This document shows, in pieces, positions 45,571 to 54,390 of a stretch of 64,000 nt of DNA (its first letter is position 1; each line of letters starts with the position of its first letter). The DNA is from Roseitranquillus sp963749675. Lineage in GTDB: Bacteria > Pseudomonadota > Alphaproteobacteria > Rhodobacterales > Rhodobacteraceae. The notes beneath the pieces were generated by a model. It was not told the origin of the DNA. It ran no database searches and worked only from the letters and a program-made list of their open reading frames with translations. Where the stretch lies: assembly GCA_963749675.1 (NCBI GenBank), contig CAVVNT010000010.1, positions 62,001 to 126,000 on the forward strand, in the 5' to 3' direction. The position numbers and the translations under genes are program-made.

Positions 45571-48264
45571 TCAGGCGATACGGCCGTGGCAATGCTTGAA
45601 CTTCTTGCCTGACCCGCAGGGACACGGGTCATTCCGGCCGACGTCGCCCCACGTGGACGGATCGCTGTCCTCGTGCCCACTCTCGGCACCGCCCGCGGCG
45701 TCCACCGCCTGGGGCACCGCCTTCTTCTGTAGCGCTGTCCTTTGCGACTCCATCTGGCGCAGCATCTCTGCCTGCTCCTCCTCGGTCAGGGGGCGGATCT
45801 GCGCAAGGCTCTGCGTGACTTCCGTCCGCAGGCTGTCGAGCATCGATTCGAACAGCTGGAAGGCCTCCGTCTTGTACTCGTTCAGCGGGTCGCGCTGGGC
45901 GTAGCCGCGAAAGCCCACGACGGAGCGCAGGTGCTCGAGCCTGAGCAGGTGCTCGCGCCACTTGCCGTCGATCGTCCGGAGGAGCAGCTGCTTCTCGATC
46001 CGGCGCATGTTTTCCGGGCCGAACTGGGCGGTCTTGCCGGCCATGAACTCGTCCGACGCCTTCTCCAGCCGCTCGGCGATGACGACGTCGTCGACACCTT
46101 CCTCGTCGGCCCAGGTCTGCACCGGCGCATCGACTCCGAGCGTCTTGCGCACCTCCTCGCCCAGCGCCTCGATCTCCCACTGGTCGGCGTAGCTCTTCGG
46201 CGGGATGTGGGTGCGGACGAGGTCGTCGATGACCTGGTGGCGCATGTCGGCGACGATCTCGGAGAGGTCCTTGGCCTCCATGATCTCGCGGCGCTGGCCG
46301 AAGATGACCTTGCGCTGCTCGTTCATCACGTCGTCGAACTTCAGAAGCTGCTTGCGGATGTCGAAGTTGCGCCCCTCGACCTTGGCCTGCGCCTTCTCCA
46401 GCGACTTGTTGACCCACGGATGGACGATCGCCTCGCCCTCCTTCATCCCGAGCGTCGAGAGCACCTTGTCGAGCCGCTCGGACCCGAAGATGCGCATCAG
46501 GTCGTCCTCAAGCGAGAGGAAGAACGACGAGCGGCCGGGGTCGCCCTGGCGGCCGGAGCGGCCGCGCAGCTGGTTGTCGATGCGCCGGCTCTCGTGCCGC
46601 TCGGTCGCGAGCACGAACAGGCCGCCGGCGTCGATGACCTTCTGCTTGTCGGCGGCGTGCTCGGCCTCGATCCGGGCGCGGACCTCGTCGGGATGCACCT
46701 CGGGGTCGGCGGCCAGCGCCTCCAGCACCTTCATCTCGACGTTGCCGCCGAGCTGGATGTCGGTGCCGCGTCCGGCCATGTTCGTCGCGATCGTCACCGC
46801 CCCCGGAATGCCGGCTTCGGCCACGATCTTCGCTTCCTGCTCGTGGTGGCGCGCGTTGAGGACGTTGTGCGGAACATCGCCCTTCTTCAGAAGATCCGAG
46901 AGGAACTCCGACTTCTCGATCGAGGTGGTGCCGACGAGGACCGGCTGTCCCTTGGCGTGGGCCTCCTTGATGCCCTCGACGATCGCCTCGTACTTCTCGC
47001 CTGCGGTGCGAAAGACCTGATCGTCCTCGTCGTCGCGGGCGATCGGCATGTTGGTCGGGATCTCGACGACGCCCAGGCCATAAATCTGCCCGAACTCCTC
47101 CGCCTCGGTCGCGGCCGTGCCGGTCATGCCGGCGAGCTTCTCGTAGAGGCGGAAGTAGTTCTGGAATGTGACGCTTGCGAGCGTGACGTTCTCGGGCTGG
47201 ATCTTCACGCCCTCCTTGGCCTCGATCGCCTGGTGCAGACCCTCAGACAGGCGCCGGCCGACCATCATCCGGCCGGTGAACTCGTCGATCAGGACGACGT
47301 CCTGGCCGCGCACGATATAGTCCTTGTCACTCGTGTAGAGCTTGTGAGCTCGAAGCCCTTGGTTGACGTGGTGCACGATCGTCGTCGACTCGGGGTCGTA
47401 GAGCGTCTGGCCCTCGGACAGGATCCCCTCCTCAAGCAGGGTTTGCTCGAGGAACTCGTTGCCCTCCTCGGTGTAGGTCACGTTCCGAGTCTTCTCGTCG
47501 AGGCTGAAGTGCTCGTCGGTCAGCCGCGGGATGACCTTGTCGATCGTGACGTACATCTCCGAGCGGTCCTGCGCCGGGCCCGAAATGATGAGTGGCGTCC
47601 GTGCCTCGTCGATGAGGATCGAGTCCACCTCGTCGACGATGGCGTAGTGGTGGCCGCGCTGGTTCATGTCCTCCAGCTCTGCCTTCATGTTGTCGCGCAG
47701 ATAGTCGAAGCCGAGCTCGTTGTTCGTGGCGTAGGTGATGTCCGCGGCGTAGGCCGTCTTCTTCTCGGCCTCAGGCTGCTGCGGGTAGACCACGCCGGTA
47801 GTCAGCCCGAGCGCTCCGTAGACCTTGCCCATCCACTCCGCATCGCGCTTGGCGAGATAGTCGTTGACCGTGACAATGTGCACGCCCTTCCCGCTCAAGG
47901 CGTTGAGATAGGCCGGGAATGTCGCAACTAGCGTCTTGCCTTCGCCCGTCTTCATCTCGGCGATATTGCCGCGGTGGAGAAAGATGCCACCGACCAGCTG
48001 CACGTCGAAGGCACGAAGGCCAAGCGCTCGGCGAGCCGCCTCGCGACAGTTCGCGAACGCCTCGGGCAGAAGATCGTCCAGCGTCTCCCCCGCCGCCGCG
48101 CGAGACTTGAGCTCCTCGGTCTTTTCCTTGACGGCCTCGTCCGTCAGCGTCTCGAACTCCGGCTCCAGCGCGTTGATCCGATCGACGATGGGGCTGACGG
48201 TCTTTATCGTGCGATCGTTCTTCGTGCCAAAGACCTTCTTCGCGAGAGATCCGATACCCAGCAT
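45571..48264 (-). CDS. secA: preprotein translocase subunit SecA
   Basis: 897 residues, uninterrupted. Walker A is in EMKTGEGKTLVATF (about 103-116), the DEAD-like Walker B in IVDEVDSILIDEARTPLIIS, the helicase C part has VTIATNMAGRGTDIQLGGNV and GRSGRQGDPGRSSFFLSLED. The C-terminal zinc tail NDPCPCGSGKKFKHCHGRIA binds SecB and phospholipid. It drives secretory proteins through SecYEG. It is divergent from the parvulin gene, 167 bases apart, which makes functional sense since that protein is itself secreted. Confidence 0.98.
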   Translation of the reverse strand: MLGIGSLAKKVFGTKNDRTIKTVSPIVDRINALEPEFETLTDEAVKEKTEELKSRAAAGETLDDLLPEAFANCREAARRALGLRAFDVQLVGGIFLHRGNIAEMKTGEGKTLVATFPAYLNALSGKGVHIVTVNDYLAKRDAEWMGKVYGALGLTTGVVYPQQPEAEKKTAYAADITYATNNELGFDYLRDNMKAELEDMNQRGHHYAIVDEVDSILIDEARTPLIISGPAQDRSEMYVTIDKVIPRLTDEHFSLDEKTRNVTYTEEGNEFLEQTLLEEGILSEGQTLYDPESTTIVHHVNQGLRAHKLYTSDKDYIVRGQDVVLIDEFTGRMMVGRRLSEGLHQAIEAKEGVKIQPENVTLASVTFQNYFRLYEKLAGMTGTAATEAEEFGQIYGLGVVEIPTNMPIARDDEDDQVFRTAGEKYEAIVEGIKEAHAKGQPVLVGTTSIEKSEFLSDLLKKGDVPHNVLNARHHEQEAKIVAEAGIPGAVTIATNMAGRGTDIQLGGNVEMKVLEALAADPEVHPDEVRARIEAEHAADKQKVIDAGGLFVLATERHESRRIDNQLRGRSGRQGDPGRSSFFLSLEDDLMRIFGSERLDKVLSTLGMKEGEAIVHPWVNKSLEKAQAKVEGRNFDIRKQLLKFDDVMNEQRKVIFGQRREIMEAKDLSEIVADMRHQVIDDLVRTHIPPKSYADQWEIEALGEEVRKTLGVDAPVQTWADEEGVDDVVIAERLEKASDEFMAGKTAQFGPENMRRIEKQLLLRTIDGKWREHLLRLEHLRSVVGFRGYAQRDPLNEYKTEAFQLFESMLDSLRTEVTQSLAQIRPLTEEEQAEMLRQMESQRTALQKKAVPQAVDAAGGAESGHEDSDPSTWGDVGRNDPCPCGSGKKFKHCHGRIA

Positions 48265-48431
48265 GTCGTTTCCGCCTGACGGTTTGGTGAGGGTAGGGTG
48301 CTTGCCCCGGCCGGAGCGGCCCCATAGAGATGCCCGGGAACCGGTCCCTTCGGCGCGGGCAACGCGGACTTAGAGAAGGGTCCCGACGGAGTCAATGACG
48401 GCGCCCGACGGGTGCCGTCGGGAGGTATCAG

Positions 48432-49274
48432 ATGAACGTGAGATCACTACTGCGCGGAACAGGCGTCGCTCTACTCCTTGCCTTTCCGGCTGCTGCGCAG
48501 GACGCCCCGAGTGCGGACACCGTGGTGGCGACGGTCGGCGGAACCGACATCACGCTCGGCCACATGATCGCCCTACGGGAGCGGCTTCCGGAGCAGTACC
48601 GCCAGCTGCCCGATGCGGCTTTGTTCGACGGCATCCTGACCCAACTCATCAACCAAGAGGCGCTTTCACAGCAAGCAGACGACACGTCGCCGCGGACCGA
48701 ACTCGTTGTCGAAAACGAGCGGCGCGCAATGCTCGCAAACTCGGTCCTCCAGCACGTGGCCGAGGACGCCGTGACCAATGAGGCGATCGAGGAGGCCTAT
48801 CAGGAGGCCTACGGAGACACCGGACCTGCGACGGAATGGAACGCGGCGCACATCCTCCTCGAAACCGAGGAAGCCGCCGCCGAAGTGAAGGCCGAGCTCG
48901 AGGAAGGTGCCGACTTTGCCGAGGTGGCACGTGAACGATCGACCGGGCCGTCCGGACCGAATGGCGGAGCGCTGGGATGGTTCGGCCCGGGCATGATGGT
49001 TCCGGAGTTCGAGCAGGCCATGAGCGGCCTTGCTCCAGGTGAGGTCAGCGAGCCGTTCCAGACGCAGTTCGGCTGGCATGTCGCGAGGCTGAACGAGGTG
49101 CGCGAGCAACAGCCACCGAGCCTCGAGGAGGTCAGGCCGCAACTCGTCGAACAGGTGCAGCAGCAAGCGGTCGAGGAGAGGGTGTCGGAAGCTGCCGGCG
49201 GCGTCGAGATCGAGCGCGCGGACATCCCTGACATCGACCCTGCGGTGCTTAGCGACAGCTCTGTGATCGACTAG
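48432..49274 (+). CDS. periplasmic peptidylprolyl isomerase (parvulin/PpiC type)
   Basis: 280 residues. A signal peptide (SLLRGTGVALLLAFPAAAQD) leads to a SurA-like helical N-domain (LPEQYRQLPDAALFDGILTQ LINQEAL) and a parvulin domain from about 135 to 230: EWNAAHILLETEEAAAEVKA, GADFAEVARERSTGPSGPNG, GALGWFGPGMMVPEFEQAM and FGWHVARL. It probably assists folding of outer-membrane and periplasmic proteins. A short acidic C-terminal tail follows. The gene is followed six bases later by argJ. Confidence 0.9.
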   Translation: MNVRSLLRGTGVALLLAFPAAAQDAPSADTVVATVGGTDITLGHMIALRERLPEQYRQLPDAALFDGILTQLINQEALSQQADDTSPRTELVVENERRAMLANSVLQHVAEDAVTNEAIEEAYQEAYGDTGPATEWNAAHILLETEEAAAEVKAELEEGADFAEVARERSTGPSGPNGGALGWFGPGMMVPEFEQAMSGLAPGEVSEPFQTQFGWHVARLNEVREQQPPSLEEVRPQLVEQVQQQAVEERVSEAAGGVEIERADIPDIDPAVLSDSSVID

Positions 49275-49279
49275 ACCGA

Positions 49280-50509
49280 GTGGCCGGACCGGTCTCACCG
49301 CTTGCGCCCCCTGCCTTCCCCTGCCTTCCGGTGATTGAGGGGGCGCGATTTTCCGCGACAAAGGCCGGCATCCGCTATGCCGGGCGCACCGATCTGATGC
49401 TTGCCCTCCTTGATCCCGGCTCCGTCGTTGCCGGTGTCTTCACACGCTCCGCGACACGCTCCGCGCCTGTCCTCGACTGCGAGGCAAAGATCGGACTGCC
49501 GTCCGAGGGCGGCGCCGCGATCGTCGTCAACTCCGGAAACGCCAATGCCTTCACGGGCAGCGTCGGGCAGGAGTTGGTGCGGGCGATCGCGGCCGCAGCG
49601 GCGCGTGCCACGGGCGTTCCGGTAGCTCGCGTCTTCACCTCGTCGACCGGCGTCATCGGAGAGCGGCTGCCGCACAACCGTATCGAAGCGGCGATGGGCG
49701 GGCTCGTCGAACGGCTTCGCCCAGACGGTCTCGGCGAAGCCGCCCTGGCCATCATGACGACCGACACCTTTCCGAAGGCTTCGACGGCAGAGATCGAGCT
49801 GGACGGCGGATGTGTCAAGATCGCCGGAATCGCAAAGGGCTCGGGAATGATCGCGCCGGACATGGCGACGATGCTCGCCTACATCTTCACCGACGCTGCG
49901 ATCACCAGGGACCTCTTGCAGAAGGCGATTTCGGACTGCGTGGACTCGACCTTCAATGCCATCACCGTCGATGGCGACATGTCCACATCCGACACGGTTC
50001 TGTTGGCCGCCACGGGTCGTGCGGCCGTCGACGTCTCGTCCGGGACGGCATTCCAGAAGTTCAAGGACGTCTTGCATGGCGTCATGTTGGATCTTGCGCT
50101 TCAGATCGTACGTGACGGCGAGGGCGCGACGAAGCTCTTGGAGATTCGCGTCACCGGGGCGCAGGACGACGCCGATGCCAGGCGAGTGGCCGGCGCCGTC
50201 GCGAACTCCCCCCTCGTCAAGACTGCTGCGGCGGGCGAGGATCCGAATTGGGGGCGGATTGTGATGGCCGTCGGAAAGTCTGGGGCACGAGCTGACCGGG
50301 ACCGACTGACGATCCATCTTGGAAACATTCTGGTCGCCGAGAACGGCTGGGTCGCCGAAAGCTATCGCGAGGCGGACGGGGCCGACTACATGAGACGCCC
50401 GGAGATCACCATCGCCGTCGATCTCGGTCTGGGAGATGGCGCATCCACGATGTGGACCTGCGACTTGACCGCGCGCTATGTCGAAATCAACGCCGACTAC
50501 CGATCGTGA
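49280..50509 (+). CDS. argJ: bifunctional glutamate N-acetyltransferase / amino-acid acetyltransferase ArgJ
   Basis: 409 residues from a GTG start at 49280. The self-cleavage site is in KGSGMIAPDMATMLAYIFTD, with Thr197 as the new N-terminal nucleophile of the beta chain. VFTSSTGVIGERLP and AAGEDPNWGRIVMAVGKSGA are further signatures. ArgJ recycles the acetyl group from N-acetylornithine onto glutamate in arginine synthesis. Its TGA overlaps the ATG of mutT by one base. Confidence 0.96.
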   Translation: MAGPVSPLAPPAFPCLPVIEGARFSATKAGIRYAGRTDLMLALLDPGSVVAGVFTRSATRSAPVLDCEAKIGLPSEGGAAIVVNSGNANAFTGSVGQELVRAIAAAAARATGVPVARVFTSSTGVIGERLPHNRIEAAMGGLVERLRPDGLGEAALAIMTTDTFPKASTAEIELDGGCVKIAGIAKGSGMIAPDMATMLAYIFTDAAITRDLLQKAISDCVDSTFNAITVDGDMSTSDTVLLAATGRAAVDVSSGTAFQKFKDVLHGVMLDLALQIVRDGEGATKLLEIRVTGAQDDADARRVAGAVANSPLVKTAAAGEDPNWGRIVMAVGKSGARADRDRLTIHLGNILVAENGWVAESYREADGADYMRRPEITIAVDLGLGDGASTMWTCDLTARYVEINADYRS

Positions 50510-50907
50510 TGGAGCTCATTCTCGTCTCCGCCGTCGCAATGGTGGATCGCGATGGTCGGGTATTGCTGGCACAACGACCGCCCGGCAAGGCCATGGCTGG
50601 ACTGTGGGAGTTTCCGGGCGGCAAGATCGACTGCGGCGAGACGCCTGAACAGGCGTTGAAGCGGGAGCTGCGCGAGGAACTGGGCATAGAGACTTGGGAG
50701 AGTTGCCTCGCGCCGCTGACCTTCGCCAGTCACTCCTATCCTGACTTCCATCTGCTGATGCCCCTCTTCGTGTGCCGCAAGTGGCAGGGCCACCCGACGG
50801 CGCGCGAGAATCAAAGCTTGGCCTGGGTAAGACCAGCGCGGCTGACTGAATATCCCATGCCACCGGCCGACGTGCCCCTGGTCGCGATGCTGCGCGACTG
50901 GCTTTGA
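50509..50907 (+). CDS. mutT: 8-oxo-dGTP diphosphatase MutT (Nudix)
   Basis: 132 residues. The Nudix box is seen in full as GGKIDCGETPEQALKRELRE ELGI (about 38-61), preceded by LLAQRPPGKAMAGLWEFPGG, the MutT-specific substrate pocket. It hydrolyses 8-oxo-dGTP to the monophosphate, preventing A:T to C:G errors. The start overlaps the argJ stop (TGATG), so it is translated by coupling. The argJ-mutT order is common in Rhodobacterales. Confidence 0.94.
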   Translation: MELILVSAVAMVDRDGRVLLAQRPPGKAMAGLWEFPGGKIDCGETPEQALKRELREELGIETWESCLAPLTFASHSYPDFHLLMPLFVCRKWQGHPTARENQSLAWVRPARLTEYPMPPADVPLVAMLRDWL

Positions 50908-51073
50908 ACTTCTCCTGACAGGCTCCGTGAGTCGATCTATCGACAGTGGAGTCGCAAGATCTTGAGAATTCGTCTACGTTTTTCGCAACAAGTAGGTGTC
51001 TGCATGGATTTCATGCGTGATTTGTAAGAAAAAAGTTGTATCAAGAAAGAGATAGATCGCTTGGGAGGACCTG

Positions 51074-51202
51074 ATGCTGAAAACGATCCTCATCGGTAGT
51101 TGCGTGTCGGTTCAGGGAATCTTTGTCCGCAGCCTTGCCGACGGCCGGATCGTCGTCCGCGTCGGTGAGCGCATCTTCAAGGGCAGACCTGCCGCCCTCT
51201 GA
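51074..51202 (+). CDS. 42-residue conserved-looking small protein
   Basis: ATG 51074 to TGA 51200-51202 encodes MLKTILIGSCVSVQGIFVRS LADGRIVVRVGERIFKGRPA AL, with GGGAGGACCTG directly upstream as a good ribosome-binding site. An AT-rich 166-base promoter-like region precedes it and a perfect hairpin follows. The pattern of short beta strands with VRVG is not random GC-rich noise. I recall similar short proteins in Rhodobacteraceae genomes near infB, but no function. Confidence 0.7.
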   Translation: MLKTILIGSCVSVQGIFVRSLADGRIVVRVGERIFKGRPAAL

Positions 51203-51227
51203 CGGGATAAAGAGATTCCACCTAATA

Positions 51228-51251
51228 GGGGGCGCATCGTGCAGCGCCCCC
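51228..51251. terminator. hairpin between the 42-residue gene and infB
   Basis: GGGGGCGC (51228-51235) and GCGCCCCC (51244-51251) form a perfect 8-bp stem with an 8-base loop between convergent genes. On the plus strand it closes the small-protein transcript; on the minus strand it could serve infB. No long T-run is present. Confidence 0.65.
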
Positions 51252-51277
51252 GACTGGATAGCAATGTCGCACAGTCG

Positions 51278-53752
51278 TCAGAGTGACCGCTCAACCTCTT
51301 CGCGCTCGAAGATCTCGATCACGTCGCCGGTGCGAATGTCCTCATAGTTCTCGAACGCCATGCCGCACTCTTGGCCCGACTGGACCTCCGCTACCTCGTC
51401 CTTGAAGCGCTTCAAGGTCTTGAGTGTGCCTTCGTGCACCACGACATTGTCGCGCAGCAGGCGCACGCCCGCTGACCTCCGCGCCACGCCCTCGGTAACG
51501 AGACAGCCTGCGACCTTCCCGACGTTGGAGACCTTGAAGACCTCCCTGATTTCTGCATAGCCGATGAAGTTCTCACGAACCTCATTGGAGAGCAGGCCGG
51601 ACGCAGCCGACTTCACATCATCTACCAGATCGTAGATCACGCTGTAGTAGCGTATCTCGACCCCCTTCTGGTTCGCCGTGTTCCGGGCCGACGCATTCGC
51701 GCGAACGTTGAAGCCGAACACTGGTGCGCCCGATGCCTCCGCCAGGCCAATGTCGGTCTCGGTGATGGCGCCGACGCCCGAGTGCAGCACGCGCACGCGC
51801 ACCTCCTCGTTGCCGATCTTCTCCATCGCTTGGACGATCGCCTCGGCCGAGCCCTGAACGTCAGCCTTCACGAGGATCGGCATCTCGGCAACATTCTCGT
51901 CGGCCTTTGCCTTGGCCATCATCTGCTCGAGTGTCGTCGCGGCACCGGCTGCTGCACGCTTTTCCTTGGCGACGCTCGCGCGATAATCGGCGATCTCGCG
52001 CGCCTGCGCCTCTGTCTCGACAACATTCAGCACATCGCCCGCCTCCGGCGTACCATTCAGGCCGAGCACCTCGACAGGAACGGACGGACCCGCTTCCTTT
52101 ACGCGCTCGCCCTGATCGTTGACCAACGCGCGGACTTTCCCCCACTGCTCGCCCGCAACAAAAATGTCGCCTTGGCGGAGCGTACCGTTCTGGATCAGCA
52201 CAGTCGCAACCGGACCCCGGCCGACGTCGAGTTGCGCCTCAATGACAGCCCCCTGCGCCGCGCGGCTCGGATTGGCCTTGAGTTCCATGACCTCGGCCTG
52301 CAACGCGATCAATTCGATGAGGTCATCGAGACCGTCGCCGGTCGCCGCCGAGACCTCGACGTCCTGAACCTCGCCCGACATCTTCTCGACGATGATCTCG
52401 TGCTGCAGCAGATCGGTGCGTACCTTATCCGGGTTCGCCGCCGGCAAGTCGATCTTGTTGATCGCAACGATCATCGGCACCTTGGCGGCCTTCGCGTGGT
52501 TGATCGCCTCTATCGTCTGCGGCATCACCGCGTCGTCTGCGGCGACCACGAGGACGACGATATCCGTCACCTGAGCTCCCCGCGCGCGCATCGACGTAAA
52601 GGCCGCATGGCCCGGAGTGTCGAGGAACGTCAGCATCGCGCCGTTGTCGCTCTGCACCTGGTAGGCGCCAATATGCTGCGTGATACCCCCGGCCTCTCCA
52701 GCGACGACCTTGGTCTTCCGAATAGCGTCGAGGAGCGATGTCTTGCCATGATCGACGTGGCCCATGACGGTAATCACCGGCGGGCGGGACTTGAGGTCCG
52801 CCGCCTTGTCCTTAACCGAGTCGATTACCTGCTCAACGTCCGACTCGGAAACGCGAGTGACGCGGTGACCGAACTCTTCGATGATGAGTTCGGCGGTATC
52901 GGCGTCAATCGTCTGGTTCTGCGTTGCCATGATGCCGTTCTGCATCAGAGACTTGACCACATCCGCTACGCGCTCGGCCATACGGTTGGCAAGCTCCTGG
53001 ACAGTGATTGCCTCGGGTAGCTGCACGTCGCGTGTCACCTTCTCACGCTCCTGTCGGCCGCCGACCGCCTTCTGGCGCGCGCGTTCCTGCTTGCGTTTCA
53101 TCGCGGCAAGGGACCGCTGCCGGCCTCCCTCTCCAGACAAGGCCTGGTTCAGCGTCAGTTTGCCGGTGCGACGATCGGTCTTCTCAGGCTTCCCGGAACG
53201 GTCGCGACGATCGTCGCGCTCACGGTCCGGCTTGCGCGGGCCGGAGGGCGCCTTGTTCGGCCGGGCTTCGTCGGTCGCGGGCGGTGCCGCCGGCTGCTCG
53301 GCGGCACGGGCACGCGCCTCGGCATCGGCCTTGCGGCGCTCATCCTCCTCGGCCTTCTTCTTCGCGGCTTCCTCGCGCTCGCGCTCCTCGCGCTCCTTCG
53401 CCTCGATCTCGGCCTTCCGCCGTTCCCTCTCCTCGGCGCGTTCGCGCTCTTCGCGCTCGCGCTGCTCGGCTTCCTCGGCCTCGCGTGCCTTGAAGCCGGC
53501 GAGCGCCTTCATCCGGCGCTCCATCTCCGCTTCGCTGATCCCGGCCGGGCGCTTCGCGGGATCGCTTGGAACCCTTTGGGCGCCCGAAGACGCAGACGCC
53601 CCTGCCTTTCCGGCAGCAGGCTTCGTGACGGTTCGCTTCCGCTTCGTCTCGACTACGACGCTCTTCGTCCGGCCGTGGCTGAAGCTCTGCTTCACCGATC
53701 CGGAACGATTCCCGCGCAGTCCGAGAGTCTTCTTGCCGTCCGTGTCGCTCAT
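51278..53752 (-). CDS. infB: translation initiation factor IF-2
   Basis: 824 residues. The N-terminal third is basic and Glu/Arg-rich coiled sequence (EEREREEAAKKKAEEDERRK). The GTPase domain starts at about 325 with G1 GHVDHGKTSLLDAIR, G3 DTPGHAAF and G4 NKID, followed by the C-terminal domains binding initiator tRNA. The start is MSDTDGKKTLGLRGNRSGSV, a typical alphaproteobacterial IF-2 beginning. It positions fMet-tRNA on the 30S subunit and promotes subunit joining. It is the last gene of the rimP-nusA-ylxR-infB operon, six bases after ylxR. Confidence 0.97.
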   Translation of the reverse strand: MSDTDGKKTLGLRGNRSGSVKQSFSHGRTKSVVVETKRKRTVTKPAAGKAGASASSGAQRVPSDPAKRPAGISEAEMERRMKALAGFKAREAEEAEQREREERERAEERERRKAEIEAKEREEREREEAAKKKAEEDERRKADAEARARAAEQPAAPPATDEARPNKAPSGPRKPDRERDDRRDRSGKPEKTDRRTGKLTLNQALSGEGGRQRSLAAMKRKQERARQKAVGGRQEREKVTRDVQLPEAITVQELANRMAERVADVVKSLMQNGIMATQNQTIDADTAELIIEEFGHRVTRVSESDVEQVIDSVKDKAADLKSRPPVITVMGHVDHGKTSLLDAIRKTKVVAGEAGGITQHIGAYQVQSDNGAMLTFLDTPGHAAFTSMRARGAQVTDIVVLVVAADDAVMPQTIEAINHAKAAKVPMIVAINKIDLPAANPDKVRTDLLQHEIIVEKMSGEVQDVEVSAATGDGLDDLIELIALQAEVMELKANPSRAAQGAVIEAQLDVGRGPVATVLIQNGTLRQGDIFVAGEQWGKVRALVNDQGERVKEAGPSVPVEVLGLNGTPEAGDVLNVVETEAQAREIADYRASVAKEKRAAAGAATTLEQMMAKAKADENVAEMPILVKADVQGSAEAIVQAMEKIGNEEVRVRVLHSGVGAITETDIGLAEASGAPVFGFNVRANASARNTANQKGVEIRYYSVIYDLVDDVKSAASGLLSNEVRENFIGYAEIREVFKVSNVGKVAGCLVTEGVARRSAGVRLLRDNVVVHEGTLKTLKRFKDEVAEVQSGQECGMAFENYEDIRTGDVIEIFEREEVERSL

Positions 53753-53758
53753 AACGGT

Positions 53759-54376
53759 CTAATCGTCCTTTCCGGTGGCCACGCCACCGCCATCTTCGCG
53801 AACGCCCGAAAGCCGCGCGGCATCCTCAACGATCCGTGTCGTGAGTCCACCCGCCGCGAGCGCCGCATGTATCACACGTTCGCGTCCGAATGCCAAACCC
53901 AATTCCGACGCAGTCAAACACCCGAAAAACCGCCCGCCAGTCGGGGTCCAGAGCTTGTCCTTGCCGCGCCCCGATCCGTCGGAGGCCTGCAGCAGGACAC
54001 GCGCTTCGCCCTTAGCGAGCCAGTCCTTCACCTTCTCGAACCCCGCCACCGCCGCGCCCGCCTTTCTTGCCATCGACACGCCGTCGAGAACCCGCCTCAG
54101 CAGGCCAACCTCGACCTGCGCGACGAGATCCTCGGGAACCGTCACCGGCGTCTTGGCCGAGCGAGCGAACTGCCCCCCGCCCGCCGCCTCGAGTACAGAC
54201 CGGCGAGCAGTCACCCAGATGCCGCGGCCTGGCAGCTTGCCCAGCACGTCCGGGACGATCACGTCGCCCGGACCCACGACGAACCTGACCAACCCCTGCT
54301 TTGGTCCGGCCTCGCCGGTGACGATGCAGTGCCGCTCCGGTTCGTCGCGCGCCTTGTCGCGACCGCCCCGAGTCAT
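53759..54376 (-). CDS. YlxR (DUF448) / L7Ae-like RNA-binding protein
   Basis: 205 residues with two domains. The N-terminal YlxR domain has EPERHCIVTGEAGPKQGLVR and LPGRGIWVTARRS. The C-terminal part, from about 85, resembles L7Ae-type RNA-binding proteins (LRRVLDGVSMARKAGAAVAG FEKV). The two-domain form is usual in Alphaproteobacteria. YlxR proteins are nucleoid- or RNA-binding modulators of transcription and translation genes. It begins 14 bases after the nusA stop. Confidence 0.9.
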   Translation of the reverse strand: MTRGGRDKARDEPERHCIVTGEAGPKQGLVRFVVGPGDVIVPDVLGKLPGRGIWVTARRSVLEAAGGGQFARSAKTPVTVPEDLVAQVEVGLLRRVLDGVSMARKAGAAVAGFEKVKDWLAKGEARVLLQASDGSGRGKDKLWTPTGGRFFGCLTASELGLAFGRERVIHAALAAGGLTTRIVEDAARLSGVREDGGGVATGKDD

Positions 54377-54390
54377 GTGGTCACCTTGCC

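Noticed and set aside
45742..47931. A 729-codon frame antisense to secA
   Set aside because: Shadow of the highly conserved secA frame, with no recognisable domain.
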